39,599 nt of DNA from Clostridium acetireducens DSM 10703 (GCF_001758365.1 NZ_LZFO01000023.1:1-39599), one strand, 5' to 3'; positions 8,250 through 17,175 are shown, numbered from the stretch's first letter. Made by a program: numbers and translations. Notes: generated from the letters alone by a model not told the origin.

Positions 8250-9215
8250 TTATACTAAACTACTTTTTCTTAAATTATGTATTGCATCAACAAATCTTAT
8301 TGTTCCTGTTTTAGCTCTCATAACTACTGAATGAGTTGTAGCTATATCTTTAGAAGAAAATACTACACCTTTTAGTAAATCTGAATTTGTAATAGCTGTT
8401 GCGGCAAAATATACATCATCGCCTTTAGCTAAATCTTCTAAAGTTAATACTTGATTTATATTTTTTATTCCCATATCTAAACATCTTTTTCTTTGTTCTT
8501 CTGTTTCAGGTTGAAGTTGAGCTTGCATTTCTCCTCCCATACATTTAATAGCTGCTGCTGCTATAACACCCTCTGGTGCTCCTCCAGTTCCCATCATTAT
8601 ATCAATTCCTGTATCTTCAAATCCACATGCTATAGCTGCTGCTACATCTCCTTCACCAAACAATTTAACTCTTGCTCCTATTTCTCTAGCGTCATTAACT
8701 ATATATTCATGCCTTTCCCTATCTTGCACAATTATTGTAACTTCTGTTACATCTTTTTTTAAGGCTTTTGCTACATTTAATATATTTTCTTTAGGAGATT
8801 TAGTAATATCAATAACACCTTTAGCTTCAGGACCAACTGCTATTTTCTTCATATACATATCTGGTGCATGAAGTAAGTTTCCTTTAAGTCCCATAGCTAC
8901 TACTGCTACTGCATTTGGAAGACCTTTAGCCACCAATTTTGTACCATCCAATGGATCTACAGCTATATCCATTTCAGGCATGTCTTCTTTCCAAATACCA
9001 ACTTTTTGTCCAATATATAACATAGGAGCTTCATCTAACTCTCCTTCGCCTATTACTACCTCACCTCTTATTGGTAACATAGAAAAAGCTTTTTCCATAC
9101 CATCTACCGCACATTGATCTGCTGCTATTTTATCTCCTCTTCCTAATTGCTTAGAAGCACAAAGAGCTGCAGCTTCTGTAACTCTAACAAGTCCCATAGC
9201 TATATCTTTTAACAT
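8250..9215 (-). CDS. glpX: Class II fructose-1,6-bisphosphatase
   Basis: A 321-residue GlpX-type metal-dependent phosphatase that hydrolyses fructose-1,6-bisphosphate to fructose-6-phosphate in gluconeogenesis. Motifs of the family are clear: VVIGEGELDEAPML near residue 54, VDPLDGTKL near 87-95 (metal and phosphate binding), and GTGGAPEGVIAAAA near 210-223. The length and uninterrupted frame are normal. The ATG follows a strong AGGAGGT. The gene is monocistronic, with its own promoter about 110 nt upstream and a long hairpin just after the stop. A 15-bp palindrome covers the transcription start region, suggesting a dedicated regulator. Placement beside hprK fits carbon-flow control, although the two are separated by the terminator. 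Confidence 0.95.
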   Translation of the reverse strand: MLKDIAMGLVRVTEAAALCASKQLGRGDKIAADQCAVDGMEKAFSMLPIRGEVVIGEGELDEAPMLYIGQKVGIWKEDMPEMDIAVDPLDGTKLVAKGLPNAVAVVAMGLKGNLLHAPDMYMKKIAVGPEAKGVIDITKSPKENILNVAKALKKDVTEVTIIVQDRERHEYIVNDAREIGARVKLFGEGDVAAAIACGFEDTGIDIMMGTGGAPEGVIAAAAIKCMGGEMQAQLQPETEEQRKRCLDMGIKNINQVLTLEDLAKGDDVYFAATAITNSDLLKGVVFSSKDIATTHSVVMRAKTGTIRFVDAIHNLRKSSLV

Positions 9216-9311
9216 AATTTAACTACCTCCTAAGAATAAATTAAATGTATTTAATAGACAAATTTTATATACTTATTAAGTTTTTTTAATCATTAATAGT
9301 CACTTTTTTAT

Positions 9312-9353
9312 TAATTACGGTAATTATTATATCACATATATTAATTAATACAA
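9312..9353 (-). promoter_or_regulatory. glpX promoter with overlapping palindrome
   Basis: On the minus strand TTGTAT (9348-9353) and TATAAT (9326-9331) are 16 nt apart, with the extended TGA just before the -10. A 15-bp perfect palindrome with one central base, TAATTAC-G-GTAATTA, occupies 9312-9326, directly over the end of the -10 and the expected start. That is a classic repressor position. The leader is about 100 nt. The regulator is unknown. Confidence 0.6.
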
Positions 9354-9612
9354 AGTTATTATTTTAAAAAAACAAAAAATTTTTATACAAATAATTATTA
9401 TAGTATTATAATTTTTGTTTAACTTTTTACTTTTTCAAAAAACTTTTTGACATATTTCTATTATTTTATTTATTTAATGTCTTATTAACTGTAGCCTTTT
9501 AAGATATTATTGTAAATATATTGCAATATATATGCACAATTTATCAACAGATTATCAACAGATATTATGTTATTATATGTTCTTTCTTGTATATAATTGA
9601 CTTACTTTTTTT
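9354..9612. other. AT-rich intergenic stretch with an 11-bp tandem repeat
   Basis: I see no gene here. TTATCAACAGA occurs twice in tandem at 9541-9562; each copy contains TTATCAACA, one base from the DnaA-box consensus. An imperfect inverted repeat built on AAACAAAAA / TTTTTGTTT spans about 9367-9421. Confidence 0.4.
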
Positions 9613-9640
9613 TTGTCTTATTATTATTTTTTGATAGAAT
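9613..9640 (+). promoter_or_regulatory. Promoter of the Spo0E-like gene
   Basis: TTGTCT (9613-9618) and TAGAAT (9635-9640) are 16 nt apart, with an extended TGA before the -10. The start would lie near 9647, giving a leader of about 55 nt before the ATG. Sequence match only. Confidence 0.5.
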
Positions 9641-9701
9641 ATAAATGTATCTTTTGAAGCAAAATAATAGTAATTTAATTTATTTATGAGAGGTTGTTAA
9701 A

Positions 9702-9872
9702 ATGAATACTAATTTAGTTTTATTAGGTAAAAAAATTGAAAACATGAGAAATGAACTTCATAAATTAATTTATGAAAATGACTTAACGGACAATTGTGTA
9801 GTAAAATACAGTCAAAAACTAGATAAACTATTAGTTCAATATGAATATCTTAAAAATAAACCTAAATGCTAA
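9702..9872 (+). CDS. Spo0E-like aspartyl-phosphate phosphatase
   Basis: A 56-residue protein of the Spo0E-like family (PF09388). These small two-helix proteins dephosphorylate the master sporulation regulator Spo0A~P and so delay sporulation. The signature SQKLDKLLVQY at residues 37-47 carries the SQxLDxLI-type active motif, with the essential Asp at 41. The first helix, KKIENMRNELHKLIYEN, spans about 10-26 and matches the expected helical hairpin. The ATG follows GAGAGGTTGTT, and a promoter and a strong terminator frame it, so it is a one-gene unit. In clostridia Spo0A is activated directly by orphan kinases, which makes such phosphatases likely brakes on that step; that part is inference. 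Two DnaA-box-like repeats lie upstream of the promoter. Confidence 0.88.
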   Translation: MNTNLVLLGKKIENMRNELHKLIYENDLTDNCVVKYSQKLDKLLVQYEYLKNKPKC

Positions 9873-9907
9873 AAACCGCAAGTAATTTTATTATACTTGC
9901 GGTTTTT
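9871..9907. terminator. Bidirectional terminator, Spo0E-like gene and 6S-like RNA
   Basis: CCGCAAGTA (9876-9884) pairs with TACTTGCGG (9894-9902), flanked by five A on the left and seven T on the right. The stem begins at the Spo0E-like stop codon. Read on the minus strand it also follows the 6S-like RNA at 9915 and ends in a T run, so it serves both convergent units. Confidence 0.88.
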
Positions 9908-9914
9908 TTCTCTT

Positions 9915-10090
9915 TATTCCCATTGTGCCGCTGTACTTAACTTTTCGTACCCGCCTTCTCGCAGGTGGGTCTTCGCATCATTTTCTTTTCTACTTAATTA
10001 AAAAAGTTTTAAATAGAAAATGAATCTCTTGAAGTCCCTATATTATAATGTCGGTCGAAAATTATAAGCCTTGCAAACACATTAGGATTA
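9915..10090 (-). ncRNA. ssrS: Probable 6S RNA
   Basis: The minus strand carries a structured, noncoding stretch of about 176 nt with far more G and C than its surroundings. Its ends pair: TCCTAATGTGTTTGC at the 5' end with GCGGCACAATGGGA at the 3' end, allowing G-U pairs, one mismatch and one bulge. Further in, GGGACTTC pairs with GAAGACCC around one mismatch, and GATTCATTTTCT with AGAAAATGATGC to close an AT-rich terminal hairpin. Between these stems lies a large internal bubble whose 3' side holds a small hairpin, ACCCACCTGCGAGAAGGCGGGT in two arms around GCGAGA. This closing stem, bubble and terminal stem is the rod plan of 6S RNA, which mimics an open promoter and sequesters sigma-A RNA polymerase. 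A TGA-TATAAT promoter box lies at 10098-10103, and a terminator follows. Not checked against a covariance model. Confidence 0.72.
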
Positions 10091-10097
10091 TATAAAT

Positions 10098-10103
10098 ATT
10101 ATA
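10098..10103 (-). promoter_or_regulatory. -10 box of the 6S-like RNA
   Basis: TATAAT on the minus strand with an extended TGA just upstream, placing the start close to 10090-10091, exactly where the closing stem begins. The -35 region is only a weak TTTTAA-like match. Confidence 0.55.
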
Positions 10104-10137
10104 TCACATTATTAAAGATTTTAAAATATTTATTTTA

Positions 10138-10686
10138 TTAAACTTCAGAAATATTCTTCCCTATGTTATAAGCTTGTATATTAAGTTCTTTATTTATTTT
10201 TGTATTATCTGTATTATCAATTAATATTTTATAAGTTTCATTAACATTAATAAGAGAAAATACTTGCTTTAATGTTTCTTCTACTAATGAAAAAGCTTTG
10301 TTGCATTTAGAACCACAAGTAAGAATTACTACAGCATTCTTTTTACAAATATTTTTTTCTTTCCTTTTTATAAATTTATTACTCCAATATAATTGAAGTC
10401 TATCAATTATTGCCTTCATAGAAGCAGGAAAAGATGAAAAATATATGGGAGAAGCTATAATTACATTATCACTTTTTTCTAATAAATTATAAATGTGAAC
10501 CATATCATCCTTTATGAAACATTCATTATGGTAATGACAATACTTACAATCTATACATCCTTTAACATTAGTTTTAAAAGTATTTATTATATTGACTTCT
10601 CCTTGCAATCCTGATAATAAACTATTTAAAATTGTAATAGTATTTCCATTTTTATTGGGAGAAGCTAAAAAAACTACTGTTTTCAA
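10138..10686 (-). CDS. Iron-sulfur flavoprotein, NADPH-dependent FMN reductase family
   Basis: A 182-residue flavodoxin-fold protein that binds FMN and probably a [4Fe-4S] cluster, passing electrons between cytoplasmic partners. ASPNKNGNT at residues 8-16 is the FMN phosphate loop. A compact cluster motif follows: Cys44-x2-Cys47-x2-Cys50-x5-Cys56, as in archaeal and clostridial Isf proteins. SPIYFSSFPASMKAIIDR near 79-96 is the second flavin loop of the family. The start is TTG, preceded by AGAAGGGAAG. It lies 47 nt after the flavodiiron protein gene on the same strand, so they are likely co-transcribed, and a role in oxygen or oxidative-stress electron transfer is plausible but unproven. Confidence 0.87.
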   Translation of the reverse strand: MKTVVFLASPNKNGNTITILNSLLSGLQGEVNIINTFKTNVKGCIDCKYCHYHNECFIKDDMVHIYNLLEKSDNVIIASPIYFSSFPASMKAIIDRLQLYWSNKFIKRKEKNICKKNAVVILTCGSKCNKAFSLVEETLKQVFSLINVNETYKILIDNTDNTKINKELNIQAYNIGKNISEV

Positions 10687-10733
10687 AAAAATAATCTTCC
10701 CTTCTAAAATAATAAAGTAATTTATTATTTAAA

Positions 10734-11906
10734 TTAAAGCATATCAATAAATTTATCTATAAATTGGTCTGCTCTATCAAAATCCTCTTTAGAAGGAACA
10801 AATTTAAATTTAAATCCTTCATCTAATGTTTTTAATTTTAATAATTTTAATCTATTTATCATCATAGGAACACCTTCTCCACTCCAACCATAAGATCCAA
10901 AAGCAGAAGCCACTTTTCCTCTATTAGTTATAGCTGATACCAATGATAAAACATCCCAAACTGGTTTAACAGCATCTTGATTTATTGTTGGCGAACCTAA
11001 TAATATACCTGAAGCATTTTCAATAAGTACTACTATGTCTTCCATATTCATAGAAGTTATCTCATGAGATTTTGCACTTATACCTTTTTCAATTAACTTT
11101 TTTTCAAAATACTTAGCTACTTTTTCTGTATTTCCATAAGCTGATATATATAATATTTGAACATTTTTATCTTTTATAACATTTGGTGAAGACCATTTTT
11201 TATAAAGTTCAATATATTCTTTTATTTTTTCTGTATGTATAGGACCATGACTTGGTGCTATCATATCTATATCCATATCTTTTACTTTATCCAAACCCAT
11301 TATGACGAATTTTTTAAAAGGTCCCATTATAACATCAAAGTAATATTTTAATTCTTCTAAATATCCTTTTCCATAACTATTAACTACTGTTTCACTTGGA
11401 CAATAATGACAGCCTAATACATCGCAAGTAAATAAAATATTTTGTTCTTTTAAATAAGTAAACATAGTATCTGGCCAATGAAGATTAGGTGCTTGAATAA
11501 ATTTTAAATTATATCTACCTAGACTTAACTCTTCTGGTGCTACCTGACTTTTAAATTCTTTATTTATTATATTTTCACTATATAAAAGTGCTGCTTTAGA
11601 ACCTATTAAAGTAGCTTCTGGATAAATATCTATAAGCTTTGCTAAAGAACCACTATGGTCTAATTCTGTATGCTGAACTATTATGTAATCTACTTTTTTA
11701 TTTCCTATTACGCCTTTTATATTTTCTAAAAACTCATCAAAAAATTTATCTTTAACAGTATCTACTATTGCTACTTTTTCATCATTTATTAAATAAGAAT
11801 TATATGTAGTACCCTTTTGTGTATTCATTATTATATCAAAAACTTCAAGTTCTGGGTCTTTTACTCCTATCCAATATACATCTTTTTTTAATTTTTCCAA
11901 AGACAT
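10734..11906 (-). CDS. fprA: Flavodiiron protein FprA (A-type flavoprotein)
   Basis: A 390-residue flavodiiron protein that reduces O2 to water (or NO to N2O) and protects anaerobes. The N-terminal half is a metallo-beta-lactamase-like domain with the diiron motif HTELDHSG near residue 79, an aspartate in [14 protein letters not shown] near 165 and a histidine in APSHGPI near 226. The C-terminal half, about 250-390, is a flavodoxin domain: the FMN loop is around [10 protein letters not shown], and [15 protein letters not shown] follows. The length is that of the basic two-domain form without a fused rubredoxin, so electrons must come from a separate donor. The ATG follows AAGGAGGAGA. It is the first gene of a unit with the iron-sulfur flavoprotein. 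Confidence 0.95.
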   Translation of the reverse strand: MSLEKLKKDVYWIGVKDPELEVFDIIMNTQKGTTYNSYLINDEKVAIVDTVKDKFFDEFLENIKGVIGNKKVDYIIVQHTELDHSGSLAKLIDIYPEATLIGSKAALLYSENIINKEFKSQVAPEELSLGRYNLKFIQAPNLHWPDTMFTYLKEQNILFTCDVLGCHYCPSETVVNSYGKGYLEELKYYFDVIMGPFKKFVIMGLDKVKDMDIDMIAPSHGPIHTEKIKEYIELYKKWSSPNVIKDKNVQILYISAYGNTEKVAKYFEKKLIEKGISAKSHEITSMNMEDIVVLIENASGILLGSPTINQDAVKPVWDVLSLVSAITNRGKVASAFGSYGWSGEGVPMMINRLKLLKLKTLDEGFKFKFVPSKEDFDRADQFIDKFIDML

Positions 11907-11940
11907 TTAATCTCCTCCTTTAAACTTCAGTATAATCTTT

Positions 11941-11970
11941 ATTCTAACATTTTTTACTTATTATTTTCAA
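11941..11970 (-). promoter_or_regulatory. fprA promoter
   Basis: On the minus strand TTGAAA (11965-11970) and TAGAAT (11941-11946) are 18 nt apart, about 35 nt upstream of the fprA ATG. Sequence match only. Confidence 0.5.
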
Positions 11971-12038
11971 TTATAAATTAATTTTATTACAAATTATCTT
12001 GTGTATATAATCTTAAAAATATACTTATAAAAAATTTT

Positions 12039-12092
12039 ATGCGTTTTGTTTTAAAATAAAACTTAATAATATTATTTCAAAACAAAACGCAT
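12039..12092 (-). terminator. Terminator of the niaX-like gene
   Basis: ATGCGTTTTGTTTT (12039-12052) pairs perfectly with 12079-12092. An inner AAATAA/TTATTT pairing lengthens the stem. It begins 9 nt beyond the stop, and the minus strand continues with AAAATTTTTT. Confidence 0.75.
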
Positions 12093-12100
12093 ACTTTTAA

Positions 12101-12607
12101 TTATTGATTAGTAGTACTTTTTATTAAATTTAATTTTAAATTTTTAGATAATGCTTTTACTAGCACAAAAGCTATTGCTCCATCTGCTAAGTGATGAAGA
12201 ATACTTCCTATACCTACTACTACTAGCACTTTATACATAGTAAATCCAAAAGGTATTACTGCTATAGCCTCTAATATTCCATGAAGAGGTGCTGTTATAA
12301 CAACAATTTTTCCAAAAGAAACACCTTTTTTAATTAATAATGCACCAGCTAGTCCAACAAATACATGACAAAAGGCTCTTGCCGCAACAAAAGTTGGAGC
12401 AGTTACTAAAAATCCTAATGTTGATCCTATTCCAATCATAATACTTGCACCTGGTCCTAATAACATTCCTAAAAATACAGGAACATGAGATGCTAAAGTG
12501 GCTGTAAATGGTCCCAATATAATTTTTAAAAATCCAAACTGTAATGGTATTATAATAGCTAAAGCCGTTAATACTGAAGCATATGTTAATCTTTTTAGAT
12601 TTGTCAT
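12101..12607 (-). CDS. ECF transporter S component, NiaX-like (niacin predicted)
   Basis: A 168-residue hydrophobic protein with about five or six membrane segments. It looks like the substrate-binding S component of an energy-coupling-factor vitamin transporter, which docks onto a shared ATPase/EcfT module encoded elsewhere. The N-terminal LTYASVLTALAIIIPLQFG and the following TATLASHVPVFLGMLLGP (about residues 35-52) and ARAFCHVFVGLAG resemble the NiaX niacin family as I recall it. The specificity call is therefore moderate. The ATG follows AGGAGGTAT. Nicotinate phosphoribosyltransferase, which would use imported niacin, lies about 25 kb away in this window. A palindrome covers its likely promoter, consistent with repression. 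Confidence 0.62.
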   Translation of the reverse strand: MTNLKRLTYASVLTALAIIIPLQFGFLKIILGPFTATLASHVPVFLGMLLGPGASIMIGIGSTLGFLVTAPTFVAARAFCHVFVGLAGALLIKKGVSFGKIVVITAPLHGILEAIAVIPFGFTMYKVLVVVGIGSILHHLADGAIAFVLVKALSKNLKLNLIKSTTNQ

Positions 12608-12631
12608 AATATTATACCTCCTATATATAGC

Positions 12632-12655
12632 TGTATATACATTAGTATATATACA
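12632..12655. promoter_or_regulatory. Palindrome on the niaX-like promoter
   Basis: TGTATATA (12632-12639) and TATATACA (12648-12655) are perfect inverted arms separated by 8 nt. On the minus strand a TATACT -10 with TTTACT 18 nt upstream falls inside or beside it, so a bound repressor would block the promoter. The AT-only arms reduce certainty. Confidence 0.45.
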
Positions 12656-12696
12656 TTTCTTTAAAAAGTAAAGAAGTTTTAATTTACTTATTAAAG

Positions 12697-12762
12697 AAAA
12701 ACCTCAAAATGCTACCATATGTATTTTATAAAAAATATATATGGTAGCATTTTGAGGTTTTT
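12697..12762 (-). terminator. Terminator of the deformylase gene
   Basis: A perfect 24-bp stem, 12697-12720 against 12739-12762, with core ACCTCAAAATGCTACC and A and T runs outside. It lies just beyond the deformylase stop and upstream of the niaX-like promoter. Confidence 0.88.
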
Positions 12763-12784
12763 TATTATTAAAAATTAATTTTAC

Positions 12785-13249
12785 TTATTCTTTTATTTTA
12801 TATATTTTTTTTGCTTTATCTATATAAAGTATTCCATCTAAATGGTCAATTTCATGACAAAACGCTTTTGCTAAAAGTCCCCTAGCTTCGTAAGTTACTT
12901 CTTTACCTATTTCATTTGTTCCTTTTACAATAACTCTTCTAGGTCTTATAACTATTCCTTCATAGCCAGGATAGCTCAAACATCCTTCTCTACTTTTTTC
13001 TTTTCCTATTTTACAAACTATAATAGGATTTATAAGTAATATAGGATTCATTCCATTTTTTAAATCTATATATATTATTCTTTTTAAATCCCCTATTTGA
13101 GGTGCTGCCAAACCTATGCCTTCAACATTATTTAATGTATCCTTTAAATCTCTTATTAGATTTTTAGTTTCCTTATCTAATTTATCAACTTTTCTGCTTA
13201 CTCTTTTTAATGTTTTATCCTGAAATTTTAAAATTTCTTTTATTGCCAT
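12785..13249 (-). CDS. def: Peptide deformylase
   Basis: A 154-residue iron/zinc enzyme that removes the N-formyl group from new proteins. All three family motifs are present: GIGLAAPQIG near residues 44-53, EGCLSYPG near 92-99 (metal cysteine) and HEIDHLDG near 132-139 (two metal histidines and catalytic glutamate). The length fits short clostridial deformylases. The ATG follows AAAAGGGAGATAAT. It stands alone between the terminator of the V-ATPase operon and its own long terminator, not next to methionyl-tRNA formyltransferase as in many bacteria, so this may be a second copy. Confidence 0.95.
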   Translation of the reverse strand: MAIKEILKFQDKTLKRVSRKVDKLDKETKNLIRDLKDTLNNVEGIGLAAPQIGDLKRIIYIDLKNGMNPILLINPIIVCKIGKEKSREGCLSYPGYEGIVIRPRRVIVKGTNEIGKEVTYEARGLLAKAFCHEIDHLDGILYIDKAKKIYKIKE

Positions 13250-13313
13250 AATATTATCTCCCTTTTTAAATTTATTAATTATATTATATATGTTTATATT
13301 TTTTTGTAAATAT

Positions 13314-13347
13314 AAAGAAGGCTACTTTAAATTAAATAGCCTTCTTT
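13314..13347 (-). terminator. Terminator of the V-type ATPase operon
   Basis: AAAGAAGGCTA (13314-13324) pairs with TAGCCTTCTTT (13337-13347) around an AT-only loop. It lies immediately beyond the stop of subunit D. Confidence 0.82.
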
Positions 13348-13348
13348 A

Positions 13349-13993
13349 TTACATATTTTGTTTTTCTTTCATAATGTCCTTTATTTTCATAAGCCTTGTT
13401 ATTGTGCTTCTTTCATTTTCATCTAATTTCATTCTAATAAATTTTATAGTTTCTTCTAATTGAGGTATAGTCATATATTCAAGAGCATTAACTCTTCTTC
13501 TTGTTTTTTCTATTTCATCTGCCATCAATTGACAAGACTTTTCTATTTCAGCTAACTCTAAAAGCTTAGGAAGAATATTATATAATTTTTCTAATGCATT
13601 ATCTAATTCAGAAGATGTACTAACAAATCCATAAGGATATATACTTCCACTATCTTCTTCTAATTCTTTTTTAAAATTCATTACTGGAACATTTACACTC
13701 ATTATGTTCTTTTTTTTCACATCTACAGATATTTTTTCTCTAGGATAAATAATTGCCTCTTCTAAAAATTCAGAAGATAATACCGCTCTTGCCATAACAA
13801 AATTTTTAAAAGATTCCTCTAGTTCCTTTTCTACTTCTTTTCTAAACTGATTATTCTTTTTAACTAAATCAATAAATTGTCTCATAAGTTCATCTTGTTT
13901 ATCTTTTAAAAGTTTATGTCCTCTAGTAGCTGTAACCAATCTCTTTTTTAGCTTTGTTAATTCCATCCTGGTAGGGTTTACATTTAATCTCAT
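13349..13993 (-). CDS. ntpD: V-type ATPase subunit D
   Basis: A 214-residue coiled-coil protein forming the central rotor shaft with subunit F inside the A3B3 head. The N-terminal helix starts [33 protein letters not shown], in two stretches about residues 4-36, the conserved lower coil of the family. The C-terminal helix, about 150-205, contains [19 protein letters not shown], also characteristic. Family length is about 210. The ATG follows AAGGGATGAGAT. It is the last gene of the nine-gene operon and lies 18 nt after subunit B, with the terminator adjoining its stop. Confidence 0.94.
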   Translation of the reverse strand: MRLNVNPTRMELTKLKKRLVTATRGHKLLKDKQDELMRQFIDLVKKNNQFRKEVEKELEESFKNFVMARAVLSSEFLEEAIIYPREKISVDVKKKNIMSVNVPVMNFKKELEEDSGSIYPYGFVSTSSELDNALEKLYNILPKLLELAEIEKSCQLMADEIEKTRRRVNALEYMTIPQLEETIKFIRMKLDENERSTITRLMKIKDIMKEKQNM

Positions 13994-14011
13994 ATAATCT
14001 CATCCCTTTAT

Positions 14012-15391
14012 TTATTTTTCTTTATTAGGCAAATATTTTTCTAAATACTCATCTCTTATTCTCTTAAGTTCTGTACGTGGCAATATAGTTAGCAATTTCC
14101 AACCTAAATCTAAAGTTTCTTCTATTGTTCTATTAGTATCAAAACCTTGAGCCACATACTCCTTTTCAAAAGCCTCTGCAAATTTTGCATAAAGCTTATC
14201 AACATCTGAAAGAGCAGATTCTCCTAATATTACAGCTAATTCTTTTGCCTGCTTTCCTTGTGCATATGCAGAAAATAGTTGATTCATTGTATCTGCATGG
14301 TCTTCTCTTGTCTTTCCTTTACCAATTCCTTTATCTTTAAGTCTTGAAAGAGATGGTAATACATCTACAGGAGGCATTATATCTTTTTTATATAATTCCC
14401 TACTTAATATTATTTGTCCTTCAGTTATATATCCTGTTAAGTCTGGTATCGGATGAGTCTTATCATCTTCTGGCATTGTAAGAATAGGAATTTGAGTTAT
14501 AGAACCTTCTTTTCCCCTTATTCTTCCTGCTCTTTCATATAACGAAGCTAAATCTGTGTATAAATATCCCGGATAACCACGTCTTCCAGGAACCTCTTTT
14601 CTCGCTGCAGATACTTCTCGAAGTGCTTCACAATAGTTGGTTATATCCGTAAGTATTACTAGTACATGCATTCCCTTTTCAAAAGCTAAGTATTCTGCAG
14701 TTGTTAAAGCAATTCTAGGAGTAGCTATTCTCTCTATTGCTGGATCATTTGCAAGATTCATAAATAATACTGTTCTATCTATAGCTCCTGTTCTAGTAAA
14801 ATCATCTACAAAGAACTGTGCTTCTTCAAAAGTTATTCCAATAGCAGCAAATACAACTGCAAATTTAGAACTAGAATTTAACACTTTTGCTTGTCTTGCT
14901 ATTTGTGCAGCAAGCTGTGCATGGGGAAGACCTGAACCAGAAAAAACAGGTAATTTTTGACCTCTTACTAAAGTATTTAAACCATCTATAGTAGATATAC
15001 CTGTTTGTATAAATTCTGAAGGATAGTTCCTAGCTACAGGATTTATAGGTATTCCACTTATATCCAACTTTTTATCTGGTATTATTTTAGGTCCTCCATC
15101 TTTAGGATTACCTAATCCATCAAAAACTCTTCCTAACATATCTTCTGACACACCTAGTTCTAGTGATTTACCTAAAAATCTTACTTTGCTATTTTTTAAA
15201 TTTATTCCAGAAGAACCTTCAAATAATTGAATTAAAGCTTTATCTTGATTTATTTCTAAAACTCTTCCTCTTCTTTTTTCTCCTGTTTGAATTTCTATTT
15301 CAACTAATTCATCGTATTTTACATTTTCAACCTTTTCCACTAGCATAAGTGGTCCTACAACTTCTTGTACTGTTTTATATTCTTTAAGCAT
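14012..15391 (-). CDS. ntpB: V-type ATPase subunit B (non-catalytic)
   Basis: A 459-residue subunit of the A3B3 head that completes the nucleotide site without being the main catalytic subunit. The P-loop position reads [11 protein letters not shown], lacking the Lys-Thr of a working Walker A, as is normal for B. Other conserved stretches are [21 protein letters not shown] near residues 117-137, a long helix after it, and [21 protein letters not shown] near 270-290. The ATG overlaps the stop of subunit A by 8 nt, so A and B are coupled and made in matching amounts. The sequence is full length. Confidence 0.96.
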   Translation of the reverse strand: MLKEYKTVQEVVGPLMLVEKVENVKYDELVEIEIQTGEKRRGRVLEINQDKALIQLFEGSSGINLKNSKVRFLGKSLELGVSEDMLGRVFDGLGNPKDGGPKIIPDKKLDISGIPINPVARNYPSEFIQTGISTIDGLNTLVRGQKLPVFSGSGLPHAQLAAQIARQAKVLNSSSKFAVVFAAIGITFEEAQFFVDDFTRTGAIDRTVLFMNLANDPAIERIATPRIALTTAEYLAFEKGMHVLVILTDITNYCEALREVSAARKEVPGRRGYPGYLYTDLASLYERAGRIRGKEGSITQIPILTMPEDDKTHPIPDLTGYITEGQIILSRELYKKDIMPPVDVLPSLSRLKDKGIGKGKTREDHADTMNQLFSAYAQGKQAKELAVILGESALSDVDKLYAKFAEAFEKEYVAQGFDTNRTIEETLDLGWKLLTILPRTELKRIRDEYLEKYLPNKEK

Positions 15392-17162
15392 TTGGAATAC
15401 CTCCTTTGCTTATTAATTCATCTGTTTCTTGAGAAAGTTCTTCAAAAACATTATCTATTTTCTCTGATTCTGTTTCAGAGAAATATTTTAATCTTGCTAT
15501 TTTATCTCTAACTTTCATATTTAATATATCCTTTAGATAAACTCCCACTTTTAATGCTTTTAAAGTTTCATCATAAAAGGCTAAAATCAATTTTAACATT
15601 TTATATTGTTTATTTAGTGGAGCATAAGTATCTACATCGTGAAAAGCATTTTGTTGTAAATAATCTTCTCTAATAGATTTTGCTACTTCTAACTTTAATC
15701 TATCTTCTTCTGATAAAGCATCTATACCAACTAATCTTACTATTTCTTGAAGATTAGATTCTTCTTGAAGTAATGTCATTGCTTTGCTTCTAAATTCTGT
15801 CCAATCTTCTGCAACATTTTTATTCATCCATTCCCCTACTTTATCTAAATATAGAGAATAAGAATTTAGCCAATTTATAGCTGGAAAATGTCTTCTATAA
15901 GCTAATTGTGAATCTAAACCCCAAAACACTTTTACTATTCTTAAAGTAGCTTGTGTAACTGGTTCTGACAAATCTCCTCCTGGAGGTGAAACTGCACCTA
16001 TAACAGTTAATGCTCCTTCTCTATTTTCTTTTCCTAAACAAAAAACTTTTCCTGCTCTTTCATAAAAATCTGCTACTCTTGAACCTAAGTATGCAGGGTA
16101 GCCTTCATCTCCTGGCATTTCTTCTAATCTAGCAGACATCTCACGTAATGCCTCTGCCCAACGAGAAGTAGAGTCTGCCATTACTGCTACTGAATATCCC
16201 ATATCTCTAAAATATTCTGCTATAGTTATTCCTGTATAAATAGAAGCCTCTCTAGCTGCAACGGGCATATTTGAAGTATTAGCTATAAGTACAGTTCTTT
16301 TCATTAAAGGTTCTCCACTTTTAGGGTCTTTTAGTTCTGGAAACTCATTTAATACATCTGTCATTTCATTTCCTCTTTCCCCACAGCCTATATATACCAC
16401 GATTTCCGTATCTGCCCACTTAGCAAGCTGATGTTGAACTACAGTTTTACCACTACCAAAAGGACCTGGCACACAAGCTGTTCCTCCCTTTGTTACTGGA
16501 AAAAATGTATCTATTACTCTTTGACCTGTTATAAATGGTTCTACAGGATTAATTTTACTTTTATATGGTCTTCCTTTTCTTACTGGCCACTTTTGCATTA
16601 ATTTTATATCTTGAATTTTATCTTCATATTTAACTTGAGCAACTGTATCTATTATAGTATATTCTCCTTCATTTATAGCTGTTATAATTCCTTTTACACC
16701 ATAGGGAATCATTATTTTATGTTCTACTATATTAGTTTCTTGTACTATGCCAATTACATCGCCTGCTTCCACTTCATCTCCTACATTTTTTATGGGATTA
16801 AATTTCCACTTTTTTTCTCTATTTAAAGATTCTACTTCTACTCCTCTAGTAATAAAATCTCCTGCTTTAGCTTCTATTACATCTAAGGGTCTTTGTATAC
16901 CATCAAACATAGATTCTATAAGTCCCGGACCAAGTTCTACACTTAAAGGTTCACCCGTTGTAAATACGGGTGCTCCTGGACCAAGACCAGAAGTTTCTTC
17001 ATATACTTGTATAGAAGCTTTATCACCTCTCATTTCTATTATTTCACCTATAAGACGGTTTTCTCCTACTTTTACAACATCATATATATTAGCATCTTCC
17101 ATTCCTTCTGCCATAACCAATGGTCCTGATACTTTCATAACCTTTCCTGTCTTCAACTTCAC
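15384..17162 (-). CDS. ntpA: V-type ATPase subunit A (catalytic)
   Basis: A 592-residue catalytic subunit that hydrolyses or makes ATP in the A3B3 head. The Walker A loop [13 protein letters not shown] is near residue 235, with [11 protein letters not shown] near 260 and the Walker B-like [17 protein letters not shown] near 327. The long insertion between residues about 120 and 190, with repeated [11 protein letters not shown]-type turns, is the non-homologous region that marks V/A-type A subunits and separates them from F-type beta. Full length, no defects seen. It follows subunit F by 13 nt and overlaps B. Confidence 0.97.
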   Translation of the reverse strand: MKLKTGKVMKVSGPLVMAEGMEDANIYDVVKVGENRLIGEIIEMRGDKASIQVYEETSGLGPGAPVFTTGEPLSVELGPGLIESMFDGIQRPLDVIEAKAGDFITRGVEVESLNREKKWKFNPIKNVGDEVEAGDVIGIVQETNIVEHKIMIPYGVKGIITAINEGEYTIIDTVAQVKYEDKIQDIKLMQKWPVRKGRPYKSKINPVEPFITGQRVIDTFFPVTKGGTACVPGPFGSGKTVVQHQLAKWADTEIVVYIGCGERGNEMTDVLNEFPELKDPKSGEPLMKRTVLIANTSNMPVAAREASIYTGITIAEYFRDMGYSVAVMADSTSRWAEALREMSARLEEMPGDEGYPAYLGSRVADFYERAGKVFCLGKENREGALTVIGAVSPPGGDLSEPVTQATLRIVKVFWGLDSQLAYRRHFPAINWLNSYSLYLDKVGEWMNKNVAEDWTEFRSKAMTLLQEESNLQEIVRLVGIDALSEEDRLKLEVAKSIREDYLQQNAFHDVDTYAPLNKQYKMLKLILAFYDETLKALKVGVYLKDILNMKVRDKIARLKYFSETESEKIDNVFEELSQETDELISKGGIPNA

Positions 17163-17175
17163 CTACCTACCTTCC

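Noticed and set aside
9216-9320. Riboswitch in the glpX leader
   Set aside because: The leader is nearly all A/T with no stable multi-stem structure or known aptamer core.
14637-14960. Long plus-strand open frame opposite subunit B, and similar frames opposite A, C, I and the FtsA-like gene
   Set aside because: They are antisense shadows of well-supported genes with no recognisable motifs and odd hydrophobic composition.
14890-14960. Loss of the Walker A lysine in V-ATPase subunit B
   Set aside because: Normal for the non-catalytic B subunit, not a defect.
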